Notes: generated from the sequence alone by a model not told the origin. Counted from the stretch's first letter, positions 26,190-35,625 are shown. The stretch: DNA of 54,633 nucleotides from JAVBKV01 sp031553885 (GCA_031553885.1 JAVBKV010000013.1:1-54633); one strand, 5' to 3'. Numbers and translations are program-made.

Positions 26190-27331
26190 TTATTTTTTAT
26201 TGGATGCATCAGAGTTATGAGGCATCATTTTCTTTTCATAATTTTCAAGAGCCCTTTTTGCTTTGATTTTTGTTTTTTCCTGTTCCATTATTTTGGAAGG
26301 TACAAAACTTGGCGGGAATGAACGCGGAGGAAACTCTTCGAACGTTTCCACAAATTCGAATACATCCTGCATTGTTCCATAAGCAGCTCCAACTTGATTC
26401 AAATTCCAATCCCAATAAGTATTTGAAGTGATATCAGCTCTTTCAAATGGATCCTGCATCAAATTGAAAATCTTTTGCAAACGTAATTCTGTAAATGGTT
26501 CCGCCCAAAGTCCCATGGTTCCTGCCAAACGTTGTTCTGCATATACATATTTCATAGGGCCTTTTCTGTAAGCTACTAACAGACCATCATCATCAGAATA
26601 GAAAAAATTATCACGAGCGCTTTTTACGCCATTATTATTAGCAGCGCTACCTTTTATTGTCGTAAGGAAAGGTAATTGATTGTAGCCATCCAAATGTATT
26701 CTTTTCGCTACGGAACCAGGTCATAGCGCCATCGGGCCATGTATTCATGTGCGGACCATTGTCGGAAGTGTAAATTACAATCGTATTGTCTGCTATTCCC
26801 AAATCATCGAGCGCTTTTAGTATGTCGCCAATCGTATTATCGTGTTCAATCATTCCATCAATATATTCACTATCGCCATACTGGTATTTCCCGCGATGTT
26901 CTGGTCTCACATGCGTACGCAAGTGCATACGGGTGGAGTTAAACCAACAGAAGAACGGTTTTTCATCTTTAGTCTGGCGATTAATAAAATCAATGGCTCT
27001 TTGAGAAGTTTCATCATCGATCGTTTCCATCCGTTTTTTAGTCAAGGGACCGGTATCTTTGATGGTTTGTTTACCAACTTTTCCAAAACGAGGATCTACA
27101 GTTGCATCATCAGTGGTTGAGGCTTTGCAATCCAAAACCCCACGAGGACCGAATTTTGCTAAATAAGCGGGGTCTTTGGGATAATTGGGTAATTCGGGTT
27201 CTTCTTCGGCATTCAAATGGTAAAGATTTCCGAAAAATTCATCGAATCCATTTACCGTAGGCAACAACGGCTAAAATAGCACCTACTGCCGCTATTTTAC
27301 CGCAATTTCTAAGTTTTTCTTTTAGCTTCAT
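26190..27331 (-). pseudogene. Arylsulfatase pseudogene with two internal deletions
   Basis: Reading from ATG 27331 gives a signal peptide (MKLKEKLRNCGKIAAVGAIL AVVA) that jumps, near 27265, into a different frame at LPTVNGFDEFFGNLYHLN. In intact arylsulfatases these pieces are separated by the catalytic Cys/Ser-containing N-terminal part, which is missing here. A second junction near 26685 joins RSEKNT directly to HLDGYNQLPFL in another frame, dropping the segment normally between them. The C-terminal half (DPFERADITSNTYWDW) is well preserved. The gene cannot encode an active enzyme. A terminator follows. Confidence 0.9.
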
Positions 27332-27603
27332 ATTTTGAAATGATTAAAATAAGTATCTAATGCAGTTCTTATCTCCCTAATAAGAAAACACGTATGTAGT
27401 TAAATTGTTTTTCAACGCTGGGACGATTTCCTGCCCACAGATTACATAATATGCATTTCCATACCTGTAATAAGTTTGTTTGATATGGGTAATATTTATA
27501 CCCTGAATCACATTCTTGATCCCTTCGGATAAACATATCTGCTACGTCTATATATTTTTGGTAACAATAGACTGATATTGTTTTTTTAACATATAATTTT
27601 AAT
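27332..27603. other. Intergenic region upstream of the TonB-dependent receptor
   Basis: No ORF of note. It holds a second candidate -7 box (TATTTTTG, 27553-27560) and a small GGGTA/TACCC palindrome (27487-27503). The main operator and promoter are at 27604-27631. Confidence 0.4.
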
Positions 27604-27631
27604 GTTAGATAAGTCTAACTTATTATATTTG
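27604..27631 (+). promoter_or_regulatory. DtxR/MntR-like palindrome overlapping the TonB-receptor promoter
   Basis: GTTAGA-TAAG-TCTAAC (27604-27619) is a perfect 6+6 palindrome of the TTAG-n6-CTAA type bound by DtxR/MntR repressors. Four bases later comes the -7 box TATATTTG (27624-27631), 21 bp before ATG 27652. Binding would block RNA polymerase. A DtxR/MntR-type gene lies 1.5 kb away. Confidence 0.6.
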
Positions 27632-27651
27632 TATAATAAAACAATGATATT

Positions 27652-29973
27652 ATGAGGCGGATTTGTTTATTTTTTACTATTATTGTGTTGTGTGTTAATT
27701 TATTAGCTCAGTCGAAAACAGATGCCAATATTTTCGGTGATGTCAAATCAGGAAGGGAGCATCTTCCTTTTGTGCATATCGTAGTTGTAGGAACCAATAT
27801 CGGAACCTCTACCGATGCAAGCGGACACTACATGCTTACCAATCTGCCGGAAGGAGATTGTTGGATAGAAGCCCGGTACCTGGGTTACAAGCATCAGCGA
27901 AAACAGGTTACCCTTCAAAAAGGACAAACCCTTGAATTGAATTTTGATCTGGAAGAATCGCCTACGCTTCTGGATGAGGTAGTGGTGACGGGTACCCGGA
28001 CTGCCAAACGGAAAACAGAATCTCCTGTCATTGTCGGAGTGATCGATGGAAAATCATTGATCAACCTACAGGCTAATACTCTTTCCGAAGGTTTGTGTTA
28101 TGCGACGGGATTGCGGGTGGAAACGGATTGCCAGACCTGTAATTATACCCAGTTACGGATGAATGGTTTAGGAGGATCTTATTCTCAGATACTGATCAAC
28201 GGACGTCCTGTATTCAGTTCGGTAATGGGTTTGTATGGCCTGGATCAGATTCCTTCCAACATGATCGACCGGATCGAGGTTGTCCGGGGTGGAGGCTCTG
28301 CTCTCTATGGCTCTTCCGCCATCGGGGGGACAGTCAATGTCATTACCAAGATTCCATCTGATAATTTTTATGATATCTCCCTGAATTATTCCAGCATTGA
28401 TGGTAAAGCCGGTGATAATCAGATCGGGGTAAATGCTAATATTGTTTCAAAACAGCGGAATGCGGGCATTGCCTTGTTTGCCAACCGGCGGGAAAGGGAT
28501 TATTACGATGCGAACGGGGATCATTTTTCAGAGATTTCCGCCTTGGAAGCCAACACATTCGGATTCACTTCTTTTTTGAAACCGGCTGAAAACCAGAAAA
28601 TCGGATTGAACCTGAACAGCATTTACGAATACCGTTACGGAGGTGAAATGGTCGACAAACCAGCTTACCTGACTCAGCAATTGGAAGAACGGACGCACAA
28701 TATACTGACAGGAGGAATCGATTATGAACTGGATTTCAATGACAATCGAAGTTTTTTAACCGCTTACCTGGCGGCACAACATACCAGGCGAAAACATTAC
28801 ACGGGTATCCTGCCGGATGAATCGGATACGACGGCTTATGAACAACACCTGAGGAATCCGCCTTACGGACATACCGGTAACACGACATTTCAAGGCGGAT
28901 TACAATTCAATCATAAACTGTCCCGGTTTTTTTCCGGAACAAACCTCTTGACACTGGGTGCGGAATATTTATATGATGATGTTTTCGACGAAATTGCGGC
29001 ATATTCCTATCTGATCGACCAGACCACAGCAGATATGGGCGTCTTTTTACAAAGTGATTGGGAAATGTTCAACGGGTTTAATTTATTGCTGGGGGCCCGG
29101 GCGGATAAACACAATATGCTGGATTACATGATTGTAAATCCCCGCGTATCCGCTTTATACAGGCTGGGTGCTTTTACCCAACTCAGGGCGTCCTGGAGTA
29201 CCGGATTCCGTGCTCCCCAGGCATTCGATACCGATATGCACATTGCTTTTGCCGGGGGAGGGGTGTCCCGGATTCGTCTGGCGGATGATCTCGATGCGGA
29301 ACGATCGAACAGTTTCAGTGCTTCTGTCAATTATGACCGTCCGACAGAATCCTACATCTGGGGATTTACGTTGGAAGGTTTTTATACCCGGTTGAAAAAT
29401 GCTTTTGCCCTGGAAGCTGCAGGCTCTGACGAATGGGGGGATATTTATGAAAAAGTAAATGCTATCGGTTCGGTCGTACAGGGAATAACGCTCGAATTAA
29501 GAGGAAATTATTCCGGAAAACTTCAACTGGAAACCGGATTTACCCTACAAAAAAGCGAGTATGACGATCCAATTGTGAATTCAGATGCCTTGGAGGCCGA
29601 AAAAAAATACCTGCGTACTCCTGATAACTACGGTTATTATACCCTGACTTTCTCTCCGAATAAGAAGTTCAATGCTGCGTTGAGTGGTGTTTATACCGGT
29701 TCAATGCTGCTGATGCATGCGGGAGGGGCTCCTGAAAATCCTGCAGATCAATATGTAAATACGCAGTCGTTTTTTGATAATACTATTAAAATTTCCTACT
29801 TGTTTGAACTGGAACAATTGAATACGGGGCTGGAAATTTTCGGAGGAGTAAAAAACATCTTCAATAGTTATCAGAAGGATTTTGACACGGGGAAGAACAG
29901 GGACAGCAACTATATTTACGGCCCCGCCGTACCGCGGACCTTTTTCCTGGGAATCAGGATCCGGTCCATTTGA
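27652..29973 (+). CDS. TonB-dependent outer membrane receptor
   Basis: The 773-residue protein has a signal peptide, a carboxypeptidase-regulatory-like beta-sandwich (residues about 25-110, NIFGDVKSGREHLPFVHIVV), a plug domain (VVVTGTRTAKRKTESPVIVGV; QIPSNMIDRIEVVRGGGSALYG) and a 22-strand barrel ending FLGIRIRSI. The plug carries a CQTCN pair of cysteines often seen in cation/heme-type receptors of this phylum. The ligand is unproven, but the metal-regulator-like operator and the metal neighbourhood favour an iron, manganese or other metal chelate. Confidence 0.93.
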   Translation: MRRICLFFTIIVLCVNLLAQSKTDANIFGDVKSGREHLPFVHIVVVGTNIGTSTDASGHYMLTNLPEGDCWIEARYLGYKHQRKQVTLQKGQTLELNFDLEESPTLLDEVVVTGTRTAKRKTESPVIVGVIDGKSLINLQANTLSEGLCYATGLRVETDCQTCNYTQLRMNGLGGSYSQILINGRPVFSSVMGLYGLDQIPSNMIDRIEVVRGGGSALYGSSAIGGTVNVITKIPSDNFYDISLNYSSIDGKAGDNQIGVNANIVSKQRNAGIALFANRRERDYYDANGDHFSEISALEANTFGFTSFLKPAENQKIGLNLNSIYEYRYGGEMVDKPAYLTQQLEERTHNILTGGIDYELDFNDNRSFLTAYLAAQHTRRKHYTGILPDESDTTAYEQHLRNPPYGHTGNTTFQGGLQFNHKLSRFFSGTNLLTLGAEYLYDDVFDEIAAYSYLIDQTTADMGVFLQSDWEMFNGFNLLLGARADKHNMLDYMIVNPRVSALYRLGAFTQLRASWSTGFRAPQAFDTDMHIAFAGGGVSRIRLADDLDAERSNSFSASVNYDRPTESYIWGFTLEGFYTRLKNAFALEAAGSDEWGDIYEKVNAIGSVVQGITLELRGNYSGKLQLETGFTLQKSEYDDPIVNSDALEAEKKYLRTPDNYGYYTLTFSPNKKFNAALSGVYTGSMLLMHAGGAPENPADQYVNTQSFFDNTIKISYLFELEQLNTGLEIFGGVKNIFNSYQKDFDTGKNRDSNYIYGPAVPRTFFLGIRIRSI

Positions 29974-30006
29974 AAAATTTATTTAAGAGTTGTTACCCGA
30001 TTTACA

Positions 30007-31266
30007 TTAATAACGGACAATTATTTTTTTTGTATAAGATTCTTTTACTCCTTTTCCTTTTATTAAATAAATTCCTGTTTTATCCATATTTAAATCTGAC
30101 AGACGGATCTGGCAGGAATGGCCGGCATTCAATGAGATAGTCTTTTTCCCAATTAGCTTTCCGGTTATGTCAAAGGCGTCTAATTTTTCAATATGCTTTG
30201 TAGTAGTTATTGTTAAATATTCTCCCTCAATGGATACAGAAAATTGGTTCTGTGAGTCACTATCGATGTTTTCGATTGTAAGAAGCGGATCGGTTGTATT
30301 GATTTGTTTAAAATTTCCGTTTGAGAATTTTATCAATCCGCTATTTCTAGTCCCTAACCAGGTATTCCCTTCCGGATCGAATTCTATGCGGCAAATCCAA
30401 TCATTATCACTGATCAAAGGAGGTGTGAATGAAGTAAATGTTGTTCCGTCAAATTTAATAAGTTGCCGGCCGCATGCCAGCCAGAGATTACCGGCATTGT
30501 CTTTTTTGATGGAATGTATTGTACTCCCCGGTAGGGTAGAGTTGGATGGATCATAAGTAGTAAAGGTCGTTCCGTCGTATTTTATTAACCGTCCGTCTTC
30601 GATTCCCAGCCACTTATTGTTGGTATCATCTATTTCCAGAGCATAAACGGTTTTTTGTATCTCTTGAAATATATTGATTCCGGATTCGTCGAGTTTGCCA
30701 AAATAGAATTTGGAAACTGTTGTTGATCCTCCCATCCATAAGACTCCGTTGTTATCAAACTTCATGTCACAAATTGCCCATATTGCGTCCAGAGGCTTGG
30801 GAGTGGTCCAGGATTCCCAATTTTTACCATCAAATTTATTCAGGTAAAACAAGCATCCGACCCACAGGTTGTTGTCTTTGTCGAACAAAATAGGGGCACA
30901 AAATAGATTGGACTTTAATCCAGAGTTTTCTTGCGTATAATTCTCCCATTTTACACCGTCGAATTTACTGATTCCATGGCGTTGGGAAGACACTCAAATA
31001 TTTCCGAAGTTGTCTTTACCCAGGCCTCTGAGATTGTCGTCCGGTAATCCTGTATTGGCTTGGTTGTAAAAGGTCTTTTCTTCTGTTTTTTTATTAAATT
31101 TGACTAACCCTGCATCTGTGGCAATCCAGAGATATTCCCCATCATTTAAGATTCTAGAGATTCAATTTCCATTACCAATACTATGCTGGGAAGATACCCG
31201 CTGTGGAAGTACCAGTAAAAAAAGGAGGATAATGAATGTGATTGTTTGGGTAAATAGTCGGTTCAT
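30007..31266 (-). pseudogene. Two-component-type beta-propeller protein with T9SS tail, interrupted by two TGA codons
   Basis: From ATG 31266 the frame encodes a signal peptide (MNRLFTQTITFIILLFLLV...) and propeller repeats (SRILNDGEYLWIATDAGLVKF), and runs without frameshift to the stop before 30007. It is interrupted by TGA at 31164-31162 and at 30996-30994. Both sit where the repeat pattern expects Trp (GN-W-ISRI; GNI-W-VSSQRHG), so each is a TGG to TGA change. The C terminus (HSCQIRLSDLNMDKTGIYLI...KIIVRY) is a T9SS type A sorting domain. A GTG at 30993 could start a shortened product lacking a signal peptide. Confidence 0.85.
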
Positions 31267-31443
31267 AATGCAATGACAATTTTGTGAATAAATTGAAAGA
31301 AACATAATCATCGTAAAAGTAGTGAATCTCTTTCATAATTAATATTTTTATGTGTTTTATGTAAGTTAATATAGAAAGAAATCTGACGGCCAGCAGGTGG
31401 CGTTGCAGTCGCGTTTGTCAATGCTGTGAAATAAATAAGTAAT

Positions 31444-31488
31444 AAAAAAAAGATCTAACGAACCATTTTATACTGCTTCGTTAGATCT
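31444..31488 (-). terminator. Terminator of the NlpC/P60 gene
   Basis: A perfect 11-bp stem AGATCTAACGA/TCGTTAGATCT (31451-31461, 31478-31488) with a 16-nt loop is followed on the minus strand by a run of T (31450-31444). It abuts the stop codon. Confidence 0.9.
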
Positions 31489-32174
31489 CAATTTCGTTTT
31501 TCTATCTTTATAAAAGCCGGTGGCGTTGGATATTTTATTTCATAGTTGGGAAATGCAGGTGCCATGTAATCACCAATCATTTCGAAACGGGGAGATTCTT
31601 CGAGGATGCGGCTACATCCTACATACCGTGTTTTATAATACGGTTTATTCAAGTCATCGATACTGATTCCAACATTACATTCGGCATGTATAAATTTCAG
31701 ATTGCCGTTTCCTTCATTGGAAATGACGATTCCCACATGTCCGACACGGTCGGCCTTGGAATTCCGGCCTTTAAAGAAAATCAAATCGCCGGGTTTTACA
31801 TGATCCGTTTCTTTCAGACGATCGCCTTGTACTGCCTGACTTCCGCTACTTGCACCAAGCGAATAACCGAATTTTCTAAAGACAAAAGAAGTAAATCCCG
31901 AACAGTCAAATCCTCCTGGTCCCTTCGAACCTCTGCGATAGGGCCTTCCAAGGTATAATTTCGAATAACAAATAATATTTTCCGCTTTAGTCAGAGAATC
32001 TGAAGGTTCGTATTCAATAGTTTGCCCCTTATTGGATTGACTCATCTTTTTCTGAGATTGTGCAACCTCAGGTTTTGAAGAAGTGGAAACCTGTGTAAAG
32101 GCATTGAATGGAAGCAAAAGTAAGAGCAGGATGATTAATTTGTAATTTGAACCTGTTCCGGAAAATGAACCCAT
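31488..32174 (-). CDS. Secreted NlpC/P60 cysteine peptidase
   Basis: The 228-residue protein has a signal peptide (KLIILLLLLLPFNAFTQ), a low-complexity linker and an NlpC/P60 domain with nucleophile Cys91 in GGFDCSGF, His146 in VGHVGIV and a third polar His163 in FIHAE. These enzymes cleave D-gamma-glutamyl-diamino acid bonds in peptidoglycan peptides. It is a single-gene unit divergent from the DoxX-fusion gene. Confidence 0.9.
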   Translation of the reverse strand: MGSFSGTGSNYKLIILLLLLLPFNAFTQVSTSSKPEVAQSQKKMSQSNKGQTIEYEPSDSLTKAENIICYSKLYLGRPYRRGSKGPGGFDCSGFTSFVFRKFGYSLGASSGSQAVQGDRLKETDHVKPGDLIFFKGRNSKADRVGHVGIVISNEGNGNLKFIHAECNVGISIDDLNKPYYKTRYVGCSRILEESPRFEMIGDYMAPAFPNYEIKYPTPPAFIKIEKRN

Positions 32175-32326
32175 TGTTTTTTTCTTTAGTTATACATCGA
32201 CCTGGTAAATTTACAGAATAATTGTAAATCACAAGTATTTTAGCAAAAATAATGCCATGATCAGAGGTTTTTCCCCTATATTTTTATATCTTCGCATCCC
32301 ATTAAGGTACCTTGAAAAACTATTAT

Positions 32327-33853
32327 ATGAAATCACTAATCACGATTTTAAGAATGGCCGTTGGCTGGCATTTTCTTTATGAAGGTGTAAGCAAAATTTT
32401 CATCAACGATTGGACATCCGAAACTTTTTTAAATAATACACATGGGTTTCTTTCCGGATTCTATCACTGGCTTGCTGCTTCACCCGACAGATTGCAAGTG
32501 GTCGATTTCCTTAATATTTACGGACTCATCCTGATAGGATCGGCACTGTTTGTGGGGTTACTGTCCAGGTGGGCATGCCTGGGTGGAGCCGTTTTATTGA
32601 TTCTTTATTATTTTGCCTATCCTCCATTCGGGGCTTCATTGCCGGGAATACGCAGCGAAAGTGTATATATTATCGATTGGTTATTCCTGGAAGCCATCAT
32701 TCTTATTTTCTTATTTTTTTACAAAGAAAAAGGATACGGATTGGATACTTTGATTCAACATTGGAAAACAACAAGAAAAAAAGCAGTCTCCACTGCCGGA
32801 AAAACAAGCACATCTTCTTTCGAAAGCGGAAATACCCGCAGAGAAGCATTGAAAAATATGGCCAGTATACCTGTTTTAGGATTGATGGGTTGGGGTGCAT
32901 TCAGAAATAGTAAATTATATGCAGGCGTAGACGCATCTACCGGAGCAACGATACAAATCAACCAGGTATCCTTAAAAGAATTAAAAGGAGAACTTCCTAA
33001 AGGAAAAATCGGGAACCACGAACTGAGCCGACTGGTATTGGGAGGAAACCTGATCGGAGGTTGGGCACATGCGCGTGATTTGCTTTATGCGGGTGCTTTA
33101 TTCAAAGCTTACAACACAGAGAAAAAAATATTTGAAACGTTGATGTTGGCAGAACAAGCCGGTATCAATAGTATCAATATCGGTTTTCCTTCCAATGCCC
33201 TGATGGCAAAATACAAAAAAATAACCGGAAGCAAAATCAAAGTCATCTCCCAGGTAGCGATTAACGAAAACAGTAAAACGGATATCTATGAGAATGTGAC
33301 TGAAGCCATTGATTACGGAGCTGAAATCATACAGTTACAAGGAAACTGGTGCGACTGGCTTGTCCGTGACGGCAAACTCGATTTGATTGAAGGATTGATG
33401 GAACGAATCAGAAAAGAAGGCTATACTGCCGGAATCGGTGCACATACAGTTGATTCCCTTATCGCTTGCGAAGAAAATGGCATCATCCCCGATTATTACA
33501 TGAAGACCATGCACCATGATAATTATTGGTCGGCGCATCCACGTGAAAACAGAAAGTCTTTCGAAGTAGACGGAAAGCAAAGTTCAGATCACAACATGTT
33601 CCACGATAACTGCTTTTGCCCTTTTCCTGACAAAACGGTTGAGTTCGTCAATAAAACCAACGTTCCCGTTATGGGATTCAAAGTATTGGCTGCCGGAGCC
33701 ATTACACCGCAAGATGGATTTAACTGGGCTTTTGAAAACGGCGCCGATTTCATTTGTGTCGGAATGTTTGATTTTCAATTGGTTGACGATGTCAATGTTT
33801 GTATTGATGTCCTGAACAATCTGAAAAACAGAAAACGCGAATGGTATGGTTAA
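32327..33853 (+). CDS. DoxX-like membrane domain fused to a TIM-barrel-like domain
   Basis: Residues 1-150 form a four-helix DoxX-type membrane domain (MAVGWHFLYEGVSKI; LIGSALFVGLLSRWACLGG). A linker with RREALKNMASIPVLGLMGWG looks like an internal twin-arginine-type signal. The C-terminal 300 residues look like a TIM barrel distantly resembling aldo/keto reductases (LSRLVLGGNLIGGW; GINSINIGFPS; AGIGAHTVDSL). It has His/Cys-rich DHNMFHDNCFCPFPDK, a possible metal or redox site. The internal RR motif would place the barrel outside the cytoplasm while the DoxX part stays in the membrane. Function unknown; redox activity is a guess. Confidence 0.7.
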   Translation: MKSLITILRMAVGWHFLYEGVSKIFINDWTSETFLNNTHGFLSGFYHWLAASPDRLQVVDFLNIYGLILIGSALFVGLLSRWACLGGAVLLILYYFAYPPFGASLPGIRSESVYIIDWLFLEAIILIFLFFYKEKGYGLDTLIQHWKTTRKKAVSTAGKTSTSSFESGNTRREALKNMASIPVLGLMGWGAFRNSKLYAGVDASTGATIQINQVSLKELKGELPKGKIGNHELSRLVLGGNLIGGWAHARDLLYAGALFKAYNTEKKIFETLMLAEQAGINSINIGFPSNALMAKYKKITGSKIKVISQVAINENSKTDIYENVTEAIDYGAEIIQLQGNWCDWLVRDGKLDLIEGLMERIRKEGYTAGIGAHTVDSLIACEENGIIPDYYMKTMHHDNYWSAHPRENRKSFEVDGKQSSDHNMFHDNCFCPFPDKTVEFVNKTNVPVMGFKVLAAGAITPQDGFNWAFENGADFICVGMFDFQLVDDVNVCIDVLNNLKNRKREWYG

Positions 33854-33892
33854 ATGCTTGTATATTCATCCGTAGAGCATGGCAAATCAACT

Positions 33893-34252
33893 TTACAGAT
33901 TAAGAGCGGATTTCCATTCTTCTTCCTTAAAGCCGAATAATACATTATTTTCGAGGACTAATACCGGACGTTTGACTAATTTTCCCTCAGAAGCAAGTAA
34001 TTCCATCAATTCGTTCAAGGGTGCTGTTTTGACCCGGTCTTTCAGATTTAATGCCCTGTAACGCAACCCGCTTGTGTTGAAAATACGGGTAATCGGTAAT
34101 TTACTTTGAGTCATCCATATCGATAGCTCTTTTTCGTTAGGATTTTCCGTAACAATGTCACGGGTTTCAAATTCAATATGATTTGATTTGAGCCATTGAG
34201 CGGCTTTTTGGCAGGTACTGCATTGGGGGTACCAGATCAACAAGGGTTTCAT
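33893..34252 (-). CDS. ArsC/Spx-family thioredoxin-fold protein
   Basis: The 119-residue protein has the ArsC-family fold start LIWYPQCSTCQKA with redox pair Cys11-x-x-Cys14, and the typical end LVKRPVLVLENNVLFGFKEEEW. It is closer to the YffB/Spx-like branch than to a dedicated arsenate reductase, and no ars genes are nearby. It lies 11 bp downstream of the PHP-domain gene in the same direction. Confidence 0.85.
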   Translation of the reverse strand: MKPLLIWYPQCSTCQKAAQWLKSNHIEFETRDIVTENPNEKELSIWMTQSKLPITRIFNTSGLRYRALNLKDRVKTAPLNELMELLASEGKLVKRPVLVLENNVLFGFKEEEWKSALNL

Positions 34253-34263
34253 TGTGTGAAAAA

Positions 34264-35337
34264 TTAGTTGTTTGCATTAAACATGACTTCGACCGGGATG
34301 GTTAATCTGGAATCCATTCCTGTATGACAATTGGTTACAGTGAGGATCTTCGCATCCGGCTTATTTAGGAGTACTGTTTTCCGGGCAGGAAAAAGATACA
34401 GGTTTCCATTGTCTCCGGTCATTTGAAAGGCAATGTCGGAAATATTCGTTATCTCTACCAGCTTTTCAGAGATCGGACGTAATTTCAGGCAGGACAGAAC
34501 TAATGGTTGCAGGTAAGCTGCTTTTCCGACTAATTCGCCGTAAAAGAAAGAGGCTGTCCGTCCGGCAAACAGGGCTTCCCGGATGCCTTGTTCACTTTTT
34601 TCAGTGGCAAATACCAATGTCATCGGGCGGATATTGGATCCGTAATCTCCGGTGATTGTGTTATGGACATCTGAGTTTCCCATAAATGCCAGTCCGTATT
34701 TATTGCACCAGTCGAAAGTAACCGGGTAATATTCCATGTGATTGTATATCTCGATACCATCGATTTTCTTTTCTTTGATCAGTTGTTCGTGTACCGGGTA
34801 GAACGTGGATTTATCGTCGGGCCATCCGGGATGATTCCACATAATAAAAGCCTCTTGTTTTTTCGCTTCATCGATAGCTATCAATGGATCTTCGACATCC
34901 AACGGAAGGGCATCTTTCAAAAAGAGCGCATTCAGGTGTCCCAACGGTTTATTTCTGGTGATCTCCGCTCCTTTTATAACAATAAATCCAATGGAATTTC
35001 CTGCTTTTTGAGCAATTTTGTACGATTCGTTATGATCGCCGTTCAGGATGTCTTTATTTGGCCGGTATTCGATATGATCGGTAATAGCGATGGCATCTAA
35101 TCCTTGCTGCCAGGCTTCGTTTACCCGGATATCCGGCCATACTTTTCCGTCGGAAAATACAGTGTGGATATGAAAATCGCATTTTAATGTCTGGTAATTG
35201 TCAAAACCAGGGATAGCAATTTCTGTTCGTACGCGCGACTGGTTGATTTCACTGACCTCGTAGACATCTTGATTGCGGATTTGTGCTTGTATTGTAAAAG
35301 CACAAATTAGAGAGAGAAAGAATGCAGTAATTTTCAT
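34264..35337 (-). CDS. Secreted PHP-domain phosphoesterase (Sb-PDE-like)
   Basis: ATG 35337 gives a clean signal peptide (MKITAFFLSLICAFTIQAQ); the upstream in-frame start only adds a hydrophilic extension. The PHP domain shows metal-binding motifs CDFHIHTVFSDG, AIAITDHIEY, IKGAEITR and MGNSDVHN. The C-terminal part is beta-rich. Family members hydrolyse phosphoester or cyclic phosphodiester bonds using two or three metals; the substrate is unknown. Confidence 0.85.
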   Translation of the reverse strand: MKITAFFLSLICAFTIQAQIRNQDVYEVSEINQSRVRTEIAIPGFDNYQTLKCDFHIHTVFSDGKVWPDIRVNEAWQQGLDAIAITDHIEYRPNKDILNGDHNESYKIAQKAGNSIGFIVIKGAEITRNKPLGHLNALFLKDALPLDVEDPLIAIDEAKKQEAFIMWNHPGWPDDKSTFYPVHEQLIKEKKIDGIEIYNHMEYYPVTFDWCNKYGLAFMGNSDVHNTITGDYGSNIRPMTLVFATEKSEQGIREALFAGRTASFFYGELVGKAAYLQPLVLSCLKLRPISEKLVEITNISDIAFQMTGDNGNLYLFPARKTVLLNKPDAKILTVTNCHTGMDSRLTIPVEVMFNANN

Positions 35338-35478
35338 GGGATAGAAGTTGATTGATTGGTTTATTATATCCAAAGGTAAATAATAAATCTGAGTCCATGA
35401 TAAAATTTGAAGATATTTGTAGTTAAATAGAACAATTTACTAGGCAGATAACACATTTTCATTGTTCACTTTATGCAT

Positions 35479-35604
35479 AAAAGAGGCTGTCCCAAAAGTA
35501 TTTTTAACATTAATTTCTTCGGATACCTATCTGAGTTTGAATTCAAATATTCAACTCTCAAGGACGAATATGTGACTTTTGAGACAGCCTCTTTTCGAAA
35601 AGAG
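35479..35604. repeat. MITE-like inverted-repeat element
   Basis: Imperfect 21-bp inverted repeats (20 of 21 matching) at 35479-35499 and 35575-35595, containing AGAGGCTGTC-C/T-CAAAAGT, bound a 117-bp segment. A nested palindrome lies inside (GAGTTTGAAT...ATTCAACTC), and a 16-bp perfect palindrome overlaps the right end (35589-35604). The repeat resembles insertion-sequence ends common in this phylum. No transposase and no clear target duplication are present. It may also end the transcript of the 35626 gene. Confidence 0.65.
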
Positions 35605-35625
35605 TCTATTTTGATTTTTCTGACT

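Noticed and set aside
30007..31266. UGA read as tryptophan
   Set aside because: TGA ends several intact genes in the window (for example the NlpC/P60 peptidase), so a changed genetic code is not supported.
33893..34252. Arsenate reductase of an ars operon
   Set aside because: The protein has the ArsC fold and a CxxC pair, but no ArsR, ArsB or Acr3 gene is nearby, so a general Spx/YffB-like role is safer.
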